NCBI GenBank assembly: GCA_039989475.1
Contig: JBDXHU010000013.1
Coordinates: 248,001-312,000, forward strand
Length of the DNA: 64,000 bases
Direction of reading: 5' to 3'
DNA from: JBDXHU01 sp039989475
Lineage (GTDB): Bacteria; Pseudomonadota; Gammaproteobacteria; Pseudomonadales; Halieaceae
Part shown: positions 1 to 7,650 of the stretch, in pieces
How the letters are laid out: every line of letters starts with the position of its first letter
Position numbering within the stretch: position 1 is the first letter of the stretch
The notes under the pieces: model-generated
What the model was told of the DNA's origin: nothing
The model's database searches: none
Seen by the model: the letters and a program-made list of their open reading frames with translations, nothing else
Translations under genes and position numbers: made by a program

Positions 1-1
1 G

Positions 2-1237
2 GATATTGCGGTGATAGAGATTGGCGGTACTGTCGGTGACATCGAAAGTTTGCCGTTCCTGGAAGCGGCGCGGCAGCTAAAAGTGGAAATGGGCACCAGT
101 CGCGCCTTGCTCATGCACCTGACGCTGGTCCCCTATATCGCCGCCGCCGGCGAAATCAAAACCAAGCCGACCCAGCACTCGGTTAAAGAGCTGCGTTCTA
201 TTGGCTTGCAACCCGACGTACTGCTGTGTCGTTGCGAGGTTGAAGTCGAGGAGAGTGCGCGTAAGAAAATTGCCCTCTTTACCAATGTCGAAGAACGCGC
301 CGTGATCCCGGTACTGGATGCGGACTCGATCTATGAGATTCCGTCCATGCTGCACAGCAATGGTCTCGACGCCATCGTGGTCGACCGCTTTGGGCTGGAA
401 TGCCCGCAGGCGGACCTGGGCGAGTGGGATGAAGTCTTGCGCGGTGAAATTGAGGCCGACAAGGAAGTCACAGTGGCCATGGTCGGCAAGTACATGGAAT
501 TGCTCGACGCCTACAAATCTCTCAACGAGGCGCTCAAGCACGCGGGTATCCAGACCCTGTCGCGGGTCAATATCCAGCACATCGACTCTGAGGAGATCGA
601 GGCGGATGGTACTGCGGTTCTTGAGCAAGCCGATGCGATCCTGGTTCCCGGCGGCTTCGGTGAGCGTGGATTTGAAGGCAAGGTCATCGCCGCGCGCTAC
701 GCTCGCGAAAACGGTGTTCCCTATCTGGGTATTTGCCTGGGAATGCACGTCGCCATGGTGGAGTATGCGCGCAATGTCGCGGGCCTGGCCGGCGCCCACA
801 GTACCGAGATGCAGCGCGATGCCGAGCACCCGATTATTGCCCTGATCACGGAATGGCAGAATATCGACGGTTCCACCGAGCAGCGCAGCGAAGAATCTGA
901 CCTGGGCGGCACTATGCGCCTGGGTGGCCAACTCTGCCACCTGGAAGCCGGCTCCCGCTCCCGTGAACTCTATGGTGAGGACTCCATTGTCGAGCGCCAT
1001 CGGCACCGCTACGAAGTCAATAATAACTATAACGAGCAGCTGCAAAACGCAGGGCTCAGTATTGTCGGTTGGTCTGAGGATCGATCCCTGGTAGAGATGA
1101 TTGAAATTGCCGATCATCCCTGGTTTGTAGCCTGCCAGTTCCACCCGGAATTCACCTCGCGCCCTCGCGGTGGCCACCCCTTGTTTACCGGTTTCATCGA
1201 GGCGGCGATCAAGCGCCGCCAGGGTAGCTCCGCATGA
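2..1237 (+). CDS. pyrG: CTP synthase, C-terminal part (5' end outside window)
   Basis: CTP synthase aminates UTP to CTP using glutamine and ATP, the last step of de novo CTP synthesis. The frame is open from base 2 and lacks roughly the first 135 residues of a protein of about 545. The visible part begins in the synthetase domain (IEIGGTVGDIES) and continues into the class I glutamine amidotransferase domain. The nucleophile cysteine lies in GICLGMH, and the triad His and Glu lie in FHPEF near the C-terminus. The stop overlaps the kdsA start (ATGA), which indicates translational coupling. pyrG-kdsA-eno-ftsB is the order known from Pseudomonas and relatives. Identification is secure; only the 5' end is missing. 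Confidence 0.97.
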   Translation, partial: DIAVIEIGGTVGDIESLPFLEAARQLKVEMGTSRALLMHLTLVPYIAAAGEIKTKPTQHSVKELRSIGLQPDVLLCRCEVEVEESARKKIALFTNVEERAVIPVLDADSIYEIPSMLHSNGLDAIVVDRFGLECPQADLGEWDEVLRGEIEADKEVTVAMVGKYMELLDAYKSLNEALKHAGIQTLSRVNIQHIDSEEIEADGTAVLEQADAILVPGGFGERGFEGKVIAARYARENGVPYLGICLGMHVAMVEYARNVAGLAGAHSTEMQRDAEHPIIALITEWQNIDGSTEQRSEESDLGGTMRLGGQLCHLEAGSRSRELYGEDSIVERHRHRYEVNNNYNEQLQNAGLSIVGWSEDRSLVEMIEIADHPWFVACQFHPEFTSRPRGGHPLFTGFIEAAIKRRQGSSA

Positions 1238-2091
1238 TAAACACCGAACAGGACATTGCCATTGGTGCAATCCATGTCGCCAACCAGCGCCCCTTCGTGC
1301 TGTTTGGTGGCATCAATGTGCTGGAATCCCGCGACCTTGCCATGCAAGCGGCCGAGCACTATGTCGAAGTTTGCGCACGGCTGGATATCCCCTACGTGTT
1401 CAAGGCCTCCTGGGACAAGGCCAACCGTTCCTCCATCCACTCCTTCCGCGGCCCTGGCCTGGAGGAGGGACTAAAGATCATGGCCGAGGTGAAGCAGCAG
1501 TTTTCGGTACCTCTGATTACCGACCTGCATGAGCCCGCCCAGGCAGCACCGGTGGCGGAAGTCTGCGATGTGATTCAGCTGCCGGCCTTCCTGGCGCGCC
1601 AGACTGACCTGGTGGCGGCAATGGCGGCTACCGGGGCTGTTATCAACGTCAAGAAGCCCCAGTTCCTGAGCCCGGGACAGATGGGTAATATCGTTGAGAA
1701 GATCAATGAGTGTGGCAATCGCAATGTTATTTTGTGCGAGCGCGGCACCCAGATGGGCTACGACAACCTGGTGGTTGATATGCTTGGCTTTGGGGTCATG
1801 ATGCAGGCCAGCGGTGGAGCACCGCTGATTTTTGACGTCACCCACGCCCTGCAATGCCGCGATCCGCTTGGGGCTGCCTCGGGCGGGCGCCGGCAGCAGG
1901 TGGCTGAACTGGGTCGTGCCGGCCTCGCGGTGGGCATTGCCGGTTTGTTCCTGGAAGCGCATCCAGATCCCTCCCAGGCGCTCTGCGACGGCCCCAGTGC
2001 CCTGCCGCTGGAGCAACTGGAGCCCTTCCTGCAGCAAATGAAGGCCGTGGATGAGCTGGTGAAATCGCTGCCGCCACTGAATATCGACTAG
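1234..2091 (+). CDS. kdsA: 3-deoxy-8-phosphooctulonate (KDO-8-P) synthase
   Basis: KdsA condenses phosphoenolpyruvate with arabinose 5-phosphate to KDO-8-phosphate, the committed step to the KDO sugar of the lipopolysaccharide inner core. The 285-residue protein is the usual length of 280-285. It has family motifs such as FKASWDKANRSS near residue 55, the conserved LITDLHE, QLPAFLARQTDL and NVKKPQFLSPGQM. It starts inside the pyrG stop codon (4-base overlap), so it is probably translated from the same message. A Gram-negative outer membrane with KDO is implied. Confidence 0.97.
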   Translation: MINTEQDIAIGAIHVANQRPFVLFGGINVLESRDLAMQAAEHYVEVCARLDIPYVFKASWDKANRSSIHSFRGPGLEEGLKIMAEVKQQFSVPLITDLHEPAQAAPVAEVCDVIQLPAFLARQTDLVAAMAATGAVINVKKPQFLSPGQMGNIVEKINECGNRNVILCERGTQMGYDNLVVDMLGFGVMMQASGGAPLIFDVTHALQCRDPLGAASGGRRQQVAELGRAGLAVGIAGLFLEAHPDPSQALCDGPSALPLEQLEPFLQQMKAVDELVKSLPPLNID

Positions 2092-2118
2092 TTACACTGT
2101 TTTTTACGGAGACCTTTG

Positions 2119-3411
2119 ATGATCGCGATAGCAGATGTGCGAGGCTATGAAGTCCTCGATTCCCGTGGTAACCCCACGGTACAGGCCGATGTGGTATTGG
2201 AGTCTGGTGCTATAGGCAGCGCCTGCGCGCCCTCGGGTGCTTCTACCGGCTCACGGGAAGCCCTGGAACTGCGTGATGGTGACAACAGCCGCTACCTGGG
2301 CAAGGGTGTGTTACAGGCAGTGGCCAATATCAATGGCACTATTCGCGACGTGTTGCTGGGCCACGACGCCGCTGACCAGCGCGGTCTGGACGAGGCCATG
2401 ATTGCCGCCGATGGCACCGACAACAAGGGTAATCTCGGCGCCAATGCGATCCTCGCCGTGTCCCTGGCTGCTGCCCGCGCCGCCGCGGTGTACAAGGGCT
2501 TGCCGCTATACCGGCACATTGCCGAGATCAACGGCAGCGACACGCTGACCATGCCGGTGCCGATGATGAATATCATCAACGGTGGTGAGCATGCGGACAA
2601 CAATGTCGATATCCAGGAGTTCATGATCCAGCCGGTAGCGGCCGGCAGCTTTGCCGAAGCGCTGCGCGTTGGCGCGGAGATATTTCATCACCTGAAAAAA
2701 GTCCTGTCTGAACGCGGCCTCAGCACTGCGGTCGGCGATGAAGGTGGTTTCGCGCCCAACCTGCCGTCAAATGAGGCGGCCCTGGAAGTGATCGCCGAGG
2801 CGGTCGCGGCCGCGGGCTACAAGTTGGGCAGTGATGTGACCCTGGCCCTGGATTGTGCCGCTTCCGAGTTCTACCGGGACGGGGTCTATGACCTGGCCGG
2901 TGAGGGCAAGCAATATTCCGGCGCTGAGTTCGCGGATTACCTGGCCGACCTGGCCGATCGCTATCCCATCATCAGCATCGAAGATGGCATGGACGAGAGT
3001 GACTGGGACAGCTGGAGCATTCTTACCGAAAAGCTGGGGAAAAAAGTGCAGTTGGTAGGTGATGACCTGTTTGTCACCAACACCAAAATCCTGGCGCGGG
3101 GTATTGAAGAGAATGTTGCCAATTCCATCCTCATCAAGTTCAACCAGATTGGCACACTCACCGAAACCCTGGATGCGATTGCCATGGCCCGTGAAGCCGG
3201 CTTTAGCGCGGTGATATCGCATCGTTCCGGCGAAACCGAAGATACCACGATTGCCGACCTCGCCGTCGCCACTGCAGCCGGCCAGATAAAAACCGGTTCC
3301 CTGTGTCGCTCAGATCGGGTTGCCAAGTACAACCGGCTGCTGCGCATAGAGGCGGAATTGCAGGGTACCGCCGCCTACCGGGGCCGTGCGGAATTCATCA
3401 CCGCTTCCTGA
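2119..3411 (+). CDS. eno: Enolase (phosphopyruvate hydratase)
   Basis: Enolase interconverts 2-phosphoglycerate and phosphoenolpyruvate in glycolysis, and in many gammaproteobacteria is also part of the RNA degradosome. The 430-residue protein has the full family pattern: GNPTVQ, the GASTG loop near the N-terminus, VGDEGGFAPN with the catalytic glutamate, the metal-binding IEDGMDESDWD and GDDLFVTN, and the signature SHRSGETEDTTIADLAVA. A TTG lies one codon upstream at 2116. The ATG at 2119 is preferred because an ACGGAGA ribosome site lies 7 bases before it. It follows kdsA by 27 bases and precedes ftsB by 21. Confidence 0.97.
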   Translation: MIAIADVRGYEVLDSRGNPTVQADVVLESGAIGSACAPSGASTGSREALELRDGDNSRYLGKGVLQAVANINGTIRDVLLGHDAADQRGLDEAMIAADGTDNKGNLGANAILAVSLAAARAAAVYKGLPLYRHIAEINGSDTLTMPVPMMNIINGGEHADNNVDIQEFMIQPVAAGSFAEALRVGAEIFHHLKKVLSERGLSTAVGDEGGFAPNLPSNEAALEVIAEAVAAAGYKLGSDVTLALDCAASEFYRDGVYDLAGEGKQYSGAEFADYLADLADRYPIISIEDGMDESDWDSWSILTEKLGKKVQLVGDDLFVTNTKILARGIEENVANSILIKFNQIGTLTETLDAIAMAREAGFSAVISHRSGETEDTTIADLAVATAAGQIKTGSLCRSDRVAKYNRLLRIEAELQGTAAYRGRAEFITAS

Positions 3412-3432
3412 TGCGGTGAGTGTCGGTCTTTC

Positions 3433-3810
3433 ATGAAATGGCTGGCGCTGGGCCTGTTGCTGTTGCTACTCCTGGCACAGTATCGACTCTGGTTCGCCGA
3501 CGAGGGCAGCCTGGCGGAGCACCACCGGCTGGAGCAGGAGATTGCCCGTCAGCAGCTGCTCAATGAATCACTGCGGGCGCGCAATGAACAGCTGGAGCAG
3601 GAGGTGTTGGAGTTGCAGCAAGGCCTGGCAACGGTTGAGGAGCGTGCGCGCAAGGACCTGGGTATGATTCGCGAGGGTGAAACCTATTACCAGGTGGTGG
3701 AAGAGGAGGAATCCAGGGGTGATTCTTCGTCCAGAAGCGCTGAGGGCTCTTCATCCAGAACCGCTGAAGGCTCTTCATCCAGAACCGCTGAAGGCTCTCA
3801 TGACCGCTGA
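3433..3810 (+). CDS. ftsB: Cell division protein FtsB with a repeat-bearing C-terminal tail
   Basis: FtsB is a small bitopic inner-membrane protein that forms the FtsQLB complex and signals septal peptidoglycan synthesis. The N-terminus is a membrane segment (residues 2-20, rich in Leu), followed by a heptad coiled coil (about 28-70) and the conserved ERARKDLGMIREGETYYQVV. The family usually ends soon after this point, at about 90-105 residues. Here the protein runs to 125 with a Ser/Arg/Ala/Glu tail built from in-frame 24-bp repeats (see the repeat entry). The tail reaches over the ispD start by 11 bases. The core assignment is firm. The tail looks like a lineage-specific extension with no known function. 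Confidence 0.92.
   Translation: MKWLALGLLLLLLLAQYRLWFADEGSLAEHHRLEQEIARQQLLNESLRARNEQLEQEVLELQQGLATVEERARKDLGMIREGETYYQVVEEEESRGDSSSRSAEGSSSRTAEGSSSRTAEGSHDR
3718..3798 (+). repeat. 24-bp in-frame tandem repeat in the ftsB tail
   Basis: Units lie at 3718-3741 (diverged), 3742-3765, 3766-3789 and a shortened copy from 3790. The two middle copies differ at one base. Each begins GAGGGCTCTTCA (or GAAGG...) and ends in CGCT, encoding E-G-S-S-S-R-T-A. The last partial copy runs into the ATGACCGCTGAG that starts ispD, so the repeat borders, and may have been copied from, the ispD translation start. A related unit occurs in fliN at 16982-17041. Confidence 0.9.
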
Positions 3811-4501
3811 GTGCAAGTATTGGGGTGTGGTGCCCGCGGCGGGCAGTGGGTCGCGCATGGACGCCGCTATTCCCAAACAGTACTTGCCGCTGGCCGGGCA
3901 GCCAGTGTTGCAGCGCACACTGCAGGCTATGCTCGACTGGGGCCTGCTGGAAAAGATTGTCATCGCCCTGCGTCGGCCGGACGAAAATTGGGAGCAACTG
4001 CCGCTGTCAGATCATCCACAGCTGATGACGGCAGTAGGGGGGCTGGAGCGCATCGATTCCGTATTGGCCGGACTGGATTTGCTCGAGGCACTGGCACAGC
4101 CGGATGACTGGGTATTAGTGCACGACGCTGCGCGTCCCTGCGTCAGCACCGCGGCAGTGCAGCAGCTTTATACCGAATTGCGCGATGACCCGGTCGGTGG
4201 ACTATTGGCCCTGCCGGTGGCAGAAACACTGAAACGCGATGATGGAGGATTCAGGGTGCTTGAGACACTGGATCGTGGCGGGCTTTGGTTGGCCCAGACC
4301 CCGCAGATGTTCAGGTTTGGTTTGTTGCACCAGGCCCTGCGCATGGCGGCCAGGTCTGGCGTGGCTATTACGGATGAGGCTGCTGCCATAGAGTGGGCTG
4401 GCCATCGCCCGCGCCTGGTAAGCGGTGACCCGGCCAATATCAAGATCACCCGGCCGGCTGACCTGGCGCTGGCGGAACGTTACTGGCAGGCGGAGGACTG
4501 A
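3800..4501 (+). CDS. ispD: 2-C-methyl-D-erythritol 4-phosphate cytidylyltransferase
   Basis: IspD transfers CMP from CTP to methylerythritol phosphate, the third step of the MEP route to isoprenoids. With the ATG at 3800 the protein has 233 residues, the normal length. It opens with the nucleotide-binding signature VPAAGSGSRM...PKQYLPL and contains the family motif VLVHDAARPCV. The frame is open farther upstream through the ftsB tail, but the alignment with IspD proteins begins at the 3800 ATG. It overlaps the ftsB stop by 11 bases and ends one base before ispF, so ftsB-ispD-ispF are coupled. Confidence 0.96.
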   Translation: MTAECKYWGVVPAAGSGSRMDAAIPKQYLPLAGQPVLQRTLQAMLDWGLLEKIVIALRRPDENWEQLPLSDHPQLMTAVGGLERIDSVLAGLDLLEALAQPDDWVLVHDAARPCVSTAAVQQLYTELRDDPVGGLLALPVAETLKRDDGGFRVLETLDRGGLWLAQTPQMFRFGLLHQALRMAARSGVAITDEAAAIEWAGHRPRLVSGDPANIKITRPADLALAERYWQAED

Positions 4502-4981
4502 ATGCGAATTGGTCATGGTTTCGATGTGCATCGTTTCGCTGCGGGCGGCGATCATATTGTGCTGGGGGGAGTGCGGATAGCGCACAGTGCCGGTCTTGAG
4601 GCGCACTCCGACGGTGACGTACTGATTCACGCCCTCTGCGATGCCCTGCTGGGCGCGGTGGGGCTGGGGGATATTGGTCGCCATTTTCCCGATACCGACC
4701 CCGCCAATGCGGACATCGACAGCCGGCTGCTGCTGCGACGAGTGTATGCACTGGTGCGCGAGCGGGGTCTCAGACTCGGCAACGCCGACCTTACTGCGGT
4801 TGCCCAGGCACCGCGGCTGGCGCCCCATATAGCGGACATGCGTGAGAACCTGGCAAATGATCTGGAAGCGAGTCCAGAAGATATCAATGTCAAAGCGACT
4901 ACCACCGAGGGCCTGGGCTATGCCGGTCGCGCCGAGGGTATAGCGGCCCACGCCGTGGTCCTTCTGATCAGCGAGTCTTGA
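4502..4981 (+). CDS. ispF: 2-C-methyl-D-erythritol 2,4-cyclodiphosphate synthase
   Basis: IspF cyclises CDP-methylerythritol 2-phosphate to the cyclodiphosphate with release of CMP. The 159-residue length is typical. The zinc-binding Asp and His lie in the first ten residues (RIGHGFDVHRF), and the HSDGDVLIHALCDALLG signature follows near residue 35. The ATG follows the ispD stop directly, and the 3' end overlaps the truD TTG start. The pairing ispD-ispF is the usual one, and in many alphaproteobacteria the two are fused. Confidence 0.97.
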   Translation: MRIGHGFDVHRFAAGGDHIVLGGVRIAHSAGLEAHSDGDVLIHALCDALLGAVGLGDIGRHFPDTDPANADIDSRLLLRRVYALVRERGLRLGNADLTAVAQAPRLAPHIADMRENLANDLEASPEDINVKATTTEGLGYAGRAEGIAAHAVVLLISES

Positions 4982-6054
4982 AAGATCCGCTGCAGCAACT
5001 GTCTGCCATGCCAAGAGCCTGGCAGGCATCCCGCGGGTCTTGCGTTATTCGCAGCTGCGCCGAAGATTTTCAGGTTGAAGAAGAGCTTGGCTTCATACCC
5101 GAGGGAGAAGGCGAGCACCTGTTCCTGCAGCTGGAAAAGCGGGGCCTCAACACCAGCGACGTGATCAAGCGGCTGGCGCGCTGGGCCGAGGTGGCCCCCC
5201 GTGATATTGGCTACTGTGGCCTCAAGGACAAGCATGCGCTAACCCGGCAGTGGTTTAGTATTGGCCTGGCCGGTCGCCCGGATCCTGACGTGGCGCAGCT
5301 GGTAAGTGAGCAGCTGGCGCTGCTTGAGGCCAGTCGGCATCGCCGCAAGCTGCGCCGGGGTAGTCATCGGCGCAACCATTTCCGGCTCACCCTGAGGCAA
5401 TGGCAGGGCGACAGACAGTCCCTGGAAGCGGTGTTGGCACAGCTCAAGCAAGGCGGGGTGCCCAATTACTTCGGTGAGCAACGCTTTGGTATTGATGGCA
5501 ATAACCTGCTCGCGGCTGCGCAGTGGGTGCGGGGAGAGCGACGTCGGCCGGCCAGGTTTGAGCGTGGTATGTGGTTGTCAGCGCTGCGCGCCTGGCTTTT
5601 CAATGAGCTGCTGGCCGAGCGGGTAAGCGCCGGCAACTGGGCGATACCCCAGCCGGGCGATGCCTGCATGCTCAACGGCAGCAATAGCGTATTCTCCGCT
5701 GCGGAAATAGATGCCGAGCTGCTGCAGCGCGCTGCCGCGGGCGACCTGCACCCGGGATTACCGCTATGGGGACTGGGCGAGAACCTGGTAAGCGGGGAGC
5801 AGCAGCAATCTCAACAGCAAGTGCTGGCTATTCACAGTGACTGGCTGGAGTTTCTTGAAGGCAAGCAGCTGCACATGGCCTGGCGCCCTGCGCGCAGCGG
5901 TCTGGATGACTTTTGCTGGCAGTTTTGTGATGATGAGACGCTGGTGCTTGAGTTCGCGCTCGCCCCGGGCAGTTTTGCCACGGCCGTGCTACGTGAGCTC
6001 GTCGATTACCGGGATGGAACAGGCAAGGGGAAGACTTTCATTGAACGGCCTTGA
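4978..6054 (+). CDS. truD: tRNA pseudouridine(13) synthase TruD
   Basis: TruD makes pseudouridine at position 13 of tRNA-Glu and some other RNAs. The catalytic aspartate is in GYCGLKDKHALTRQW (about residue 85), and the family motifs FQVEEELGF and NYFGEQRFG are present. The 358-residue length fits the family. The TTG at 4978 overlaps the ispF stop by four bases. An ATG at 5008 (MPRAW) is a possible alternative start giving 348 residues. In Pseudomonas and E. coli truD is followed by surE, but here pcm follows with a 16-base gap. Confidence 0.94.
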   Translation: MKDPLQQLSAMPRAWQASRGSCVIRSCAEDFQVEEELGFIPEGEGEHLFLQLEKRGLNTSDVIKRLARWAEVAPRDIGYCGLKDKHALTRQWFSIGLAGRPDPDVAQLVSEQLALLEASRHRRKLRRGSHRRNHFRLTLRQWQGDRQSLEAVLAQLKQGGVPNYFGEQRFGIDGNNLLAAAQWVRGERRRPARFERGMWLSALRAWLFNELLAERVSAGNWAIPQPGDACMLNGSNSVFSAAEIDAELLQRAAAGDLHPGLPLWGLGENLVSGEQQQSQQQVLAIHSDWLEFLEGKQLHMAWRPARSGLDDFCWQFCDDETLVLEFALAPGSFATAVLRELVDYRDGTGKGKTFIERP

Positions 6055-6070
6055 TGTCAGGGGAATAGGG

Positions 6071-6703
6071 ATGACCTCCCAGCGCACCCGTGAGCGCCTG
6101 GTACAGCGACTGCGTGAGCAGGGTATTAGCAGTACACCGGTGTTGGAAGTGATGCGCAATACACCTCGTCATATGTTTGTCGATGAGGCGCTGGCCCAGC
6201 GTGCCTATGAGGACAGCTCCCTGCCTATCGGCTACTCGCAAACGCTCTCGCAGCCCTGGGTGGTGGCGCGTATGACGGAGTTACTGCTGGAGCAGGGGCC
6301 CGTCAATAGAGTATTGGAGATTGGCACTGGCTCCGGCTACCAGACGGCGGTGTTGGCGCAGTTGGTGGACCAGGTTTACAGCGTTGAACGAATCAAGCCG
6401 CTGCAAGAAAAGGCGCGTAAGCGACTGCGCGAGTTGCGCCTCAAGAATGTGCAACTGCGGCATGCCGATGGAGGCGTAGGTTGGCCAACGGAGGCACCCT
6501 TTGATGGCATTATAGCTACCGCCGCACCCGAGGAAATTCCGCCCGACCTGCTGTCCCAACTGGGCCTGGGTGGTCGCCTGATTATCCCGGTGGGTGTGGC
6601 TACCCAGTATTTGCAGGTGGTCACCCGCACCGCCGAGGGCCTGGAGACAGTCACTTATGACCAGGTGCGTTTCGTGCCCCTGCGTTCCGGGCTCGTGCGT
6701 TAG
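6071..6703 (+). CDS. pcm: Protein-L-isoaspartate O-methyltransferase
   Basis: Pcm methylates L-isoaspartyl residues from S-adenosylmethionine, starting repair of age-damaged proteins. The 210-residue protein begins MTSQRTRERL, which is where Pseudomonas Pcm proteins begin. Its SAM-binding motif I is VLEIGTGSGYQTAVLA (about residue 80), and the post-motif is EAPFDGIIATAA. The frame is open upstream (a TTG at 6041), but the AGGGGAA ribosome site before 6071 supports the ATG. The pcm-nlpD-rpoS neighbourhood fits a stationary-phase role. Confidence 0.95.
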   Translation: MTSQRTRERLVQRLREQGISSTPVLEVMRNTPRHMFVDEALAQRAYEDSSLPIGYSQTLSQPWVVARMTELLLEQGPVNRVLEIGTGSGYQTAVLAQLVDQVYSVERIKPLQEKARKRLRELRLKNVQLRHADGGVGWPTEAPFDGIIATAAPEEIPPDLLSQLGLGGRLIIPVGVATQYLQVVTRTAEGLETVTYDQVRFVPLRSGLVR

Positions 6704-6714
6704 GTGACGGCGCG

Positions 6715-7644
6715 ATGAGAGCCGCGGGAGTTTTCCTGCGTGGGCTGGCCATGGGCGCAGCCGACATTGTGCCCGGCGTATCCGGTGGCACCGTGGCGTT
6801 TATTACCGGCATTTACCCGCGCTTGCTGCACAGTTTGCGCAGCTTCGACCTGCCGGCCCTGCGCCTGTTGCTGCGCGGTGAAGTTGCCCTGTTCTGGCAG
6901 CACGTCAATGGTGGCTTCCTGTCGCTGCTGATGGCCGGAATCCTGCTCAGTGTCATCAGCCTGGCGCGGTTACTGGGCTGGGTTCTGGTGCACTATCCGG
7001 AGCCCCTCTGGGCACTGTTTTTTGGTCTGATCCTCGCGTCCGCGCTCATGTTGCTGCGGCAGGTGCCGCAGTGGCGCCCTGCCGAGCTGCTGATGCTGGT
7101 GCTGGGGGTGGTCGTTGCGATAGCGATAGGGCTGGCGCCCCGGGGTGAGTTTATCGAAGGCCAGGCCGGGGTGTTTCTGGCCGGCTTTATTGCGATTTGT
7201 GCCATGATTCTGCCGGGCATCTCCGGCAGCTTTATCCTGCTGCTACTGGGCATGTACGGGCCCGTGTTAGCGGCGGTGCGCAATTTCGAATTGGCGTTCC
7301 TGGCGCTGTTTGCAACAGGTGCAGCCTGTGGCCTGCTCTGCTTCAGCCGCTTGCTGGACTGGCTGTTAACGCGCTATCGTGCCATGACTGTGGCCCTGCT
7401 AACCGGTTTCCTGTTTGGCTCCCTCACCGTCGTCTGGCCCTGGAAGCGGGTCCTGTCCTGGACTATGGGTCGGCACGGCGAGTTGCGGCCGCTCCAGCAA
7501 CTGCCGGTGCTGCCCCAGGAATACCTTGCCCGCACCGGGGAAGACCCCATGCTGTGGCCCTGCCTGTCGCTGGCTCTGCTGGGTTTTCTGGTGGTCTGGC
7601 TGTTGGACCGGCATGGGACCCGGTTGCAGGTTGATGCCGGGTGA
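6715..7644 (+). CDS. popT: DUF368 membrane protein, PopT-type undecaprenyl phosphate translocase
   Basis: The N-terminal GAADIVPGVSGGTVAFITGIY and the internal repeat of it, CAMILPGISGSFILLLLGMY, are diagnostic of the DUF368 family. The 309-residue protein is almost wholly hydrophobic, with 8-10 membrane segments. Members of DUF368 have been shown to act as undecaprenyl phosphate recycling flippases (PopT) in the cell envelope. The symbol is given on family grounds. The gene lies 11 bases after pcm and 6 before nlpD, so it is likely co-transcribed, an insertion relative to the E. coli pcm-nlpD order. Family membership is certain; function is by homology. Confidence 0.85.
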   Translation: MRAAGVFLRGLAMGAADIVPGVSGGTVAFITGIYPRLLHSLRSFDLPALRLLLRGEVALFWQHVNGGFLSLLMAGILLSVISLARLLGWVLVHYPEPLWALFFGLILASALMLLRQVPQWRPAELLMLVLGVVVAIAIGLAPRGEFIEGQAGVFLAGFIAICAMILPGISGSFILLLLGMYGPVLAAVRNFELAFLALFATGAACGLLCFSRLLDWLLTRYRAMTVALLTGFLFGSLTVVWPWKRVLSWTMGRHGELRPLQQLPVLPQEYLARTGEDPMLWPCLSLALLGFLVVWLLDRHGTRLQVDAG

Positions 7645-7650
7645 ATTGAG

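Noticed and set aside
77..1270. Long open frame of 397 codons antisense to pyrG
   Set aside because: It mirrors the codon structure of pyrG in a high-GC genome, has no recognisable domain and no ribosome site. The same applies to long antisense frames over flhA (34497-35342), fliK (17835-18902), flgC/flgD (47275-48477) and flgE (48592-49764).
3677..3799. Longer ispD beginning inside ftsB
   Set aside because: The extra 41 residues come from the ftsB tail repeats in another frame and do not fit the IspD N-terminus.
3718..3810. CRISPR-like array
   Set aside because: The units are contiguous with no spacers and are read as protein. No cas gene is present.
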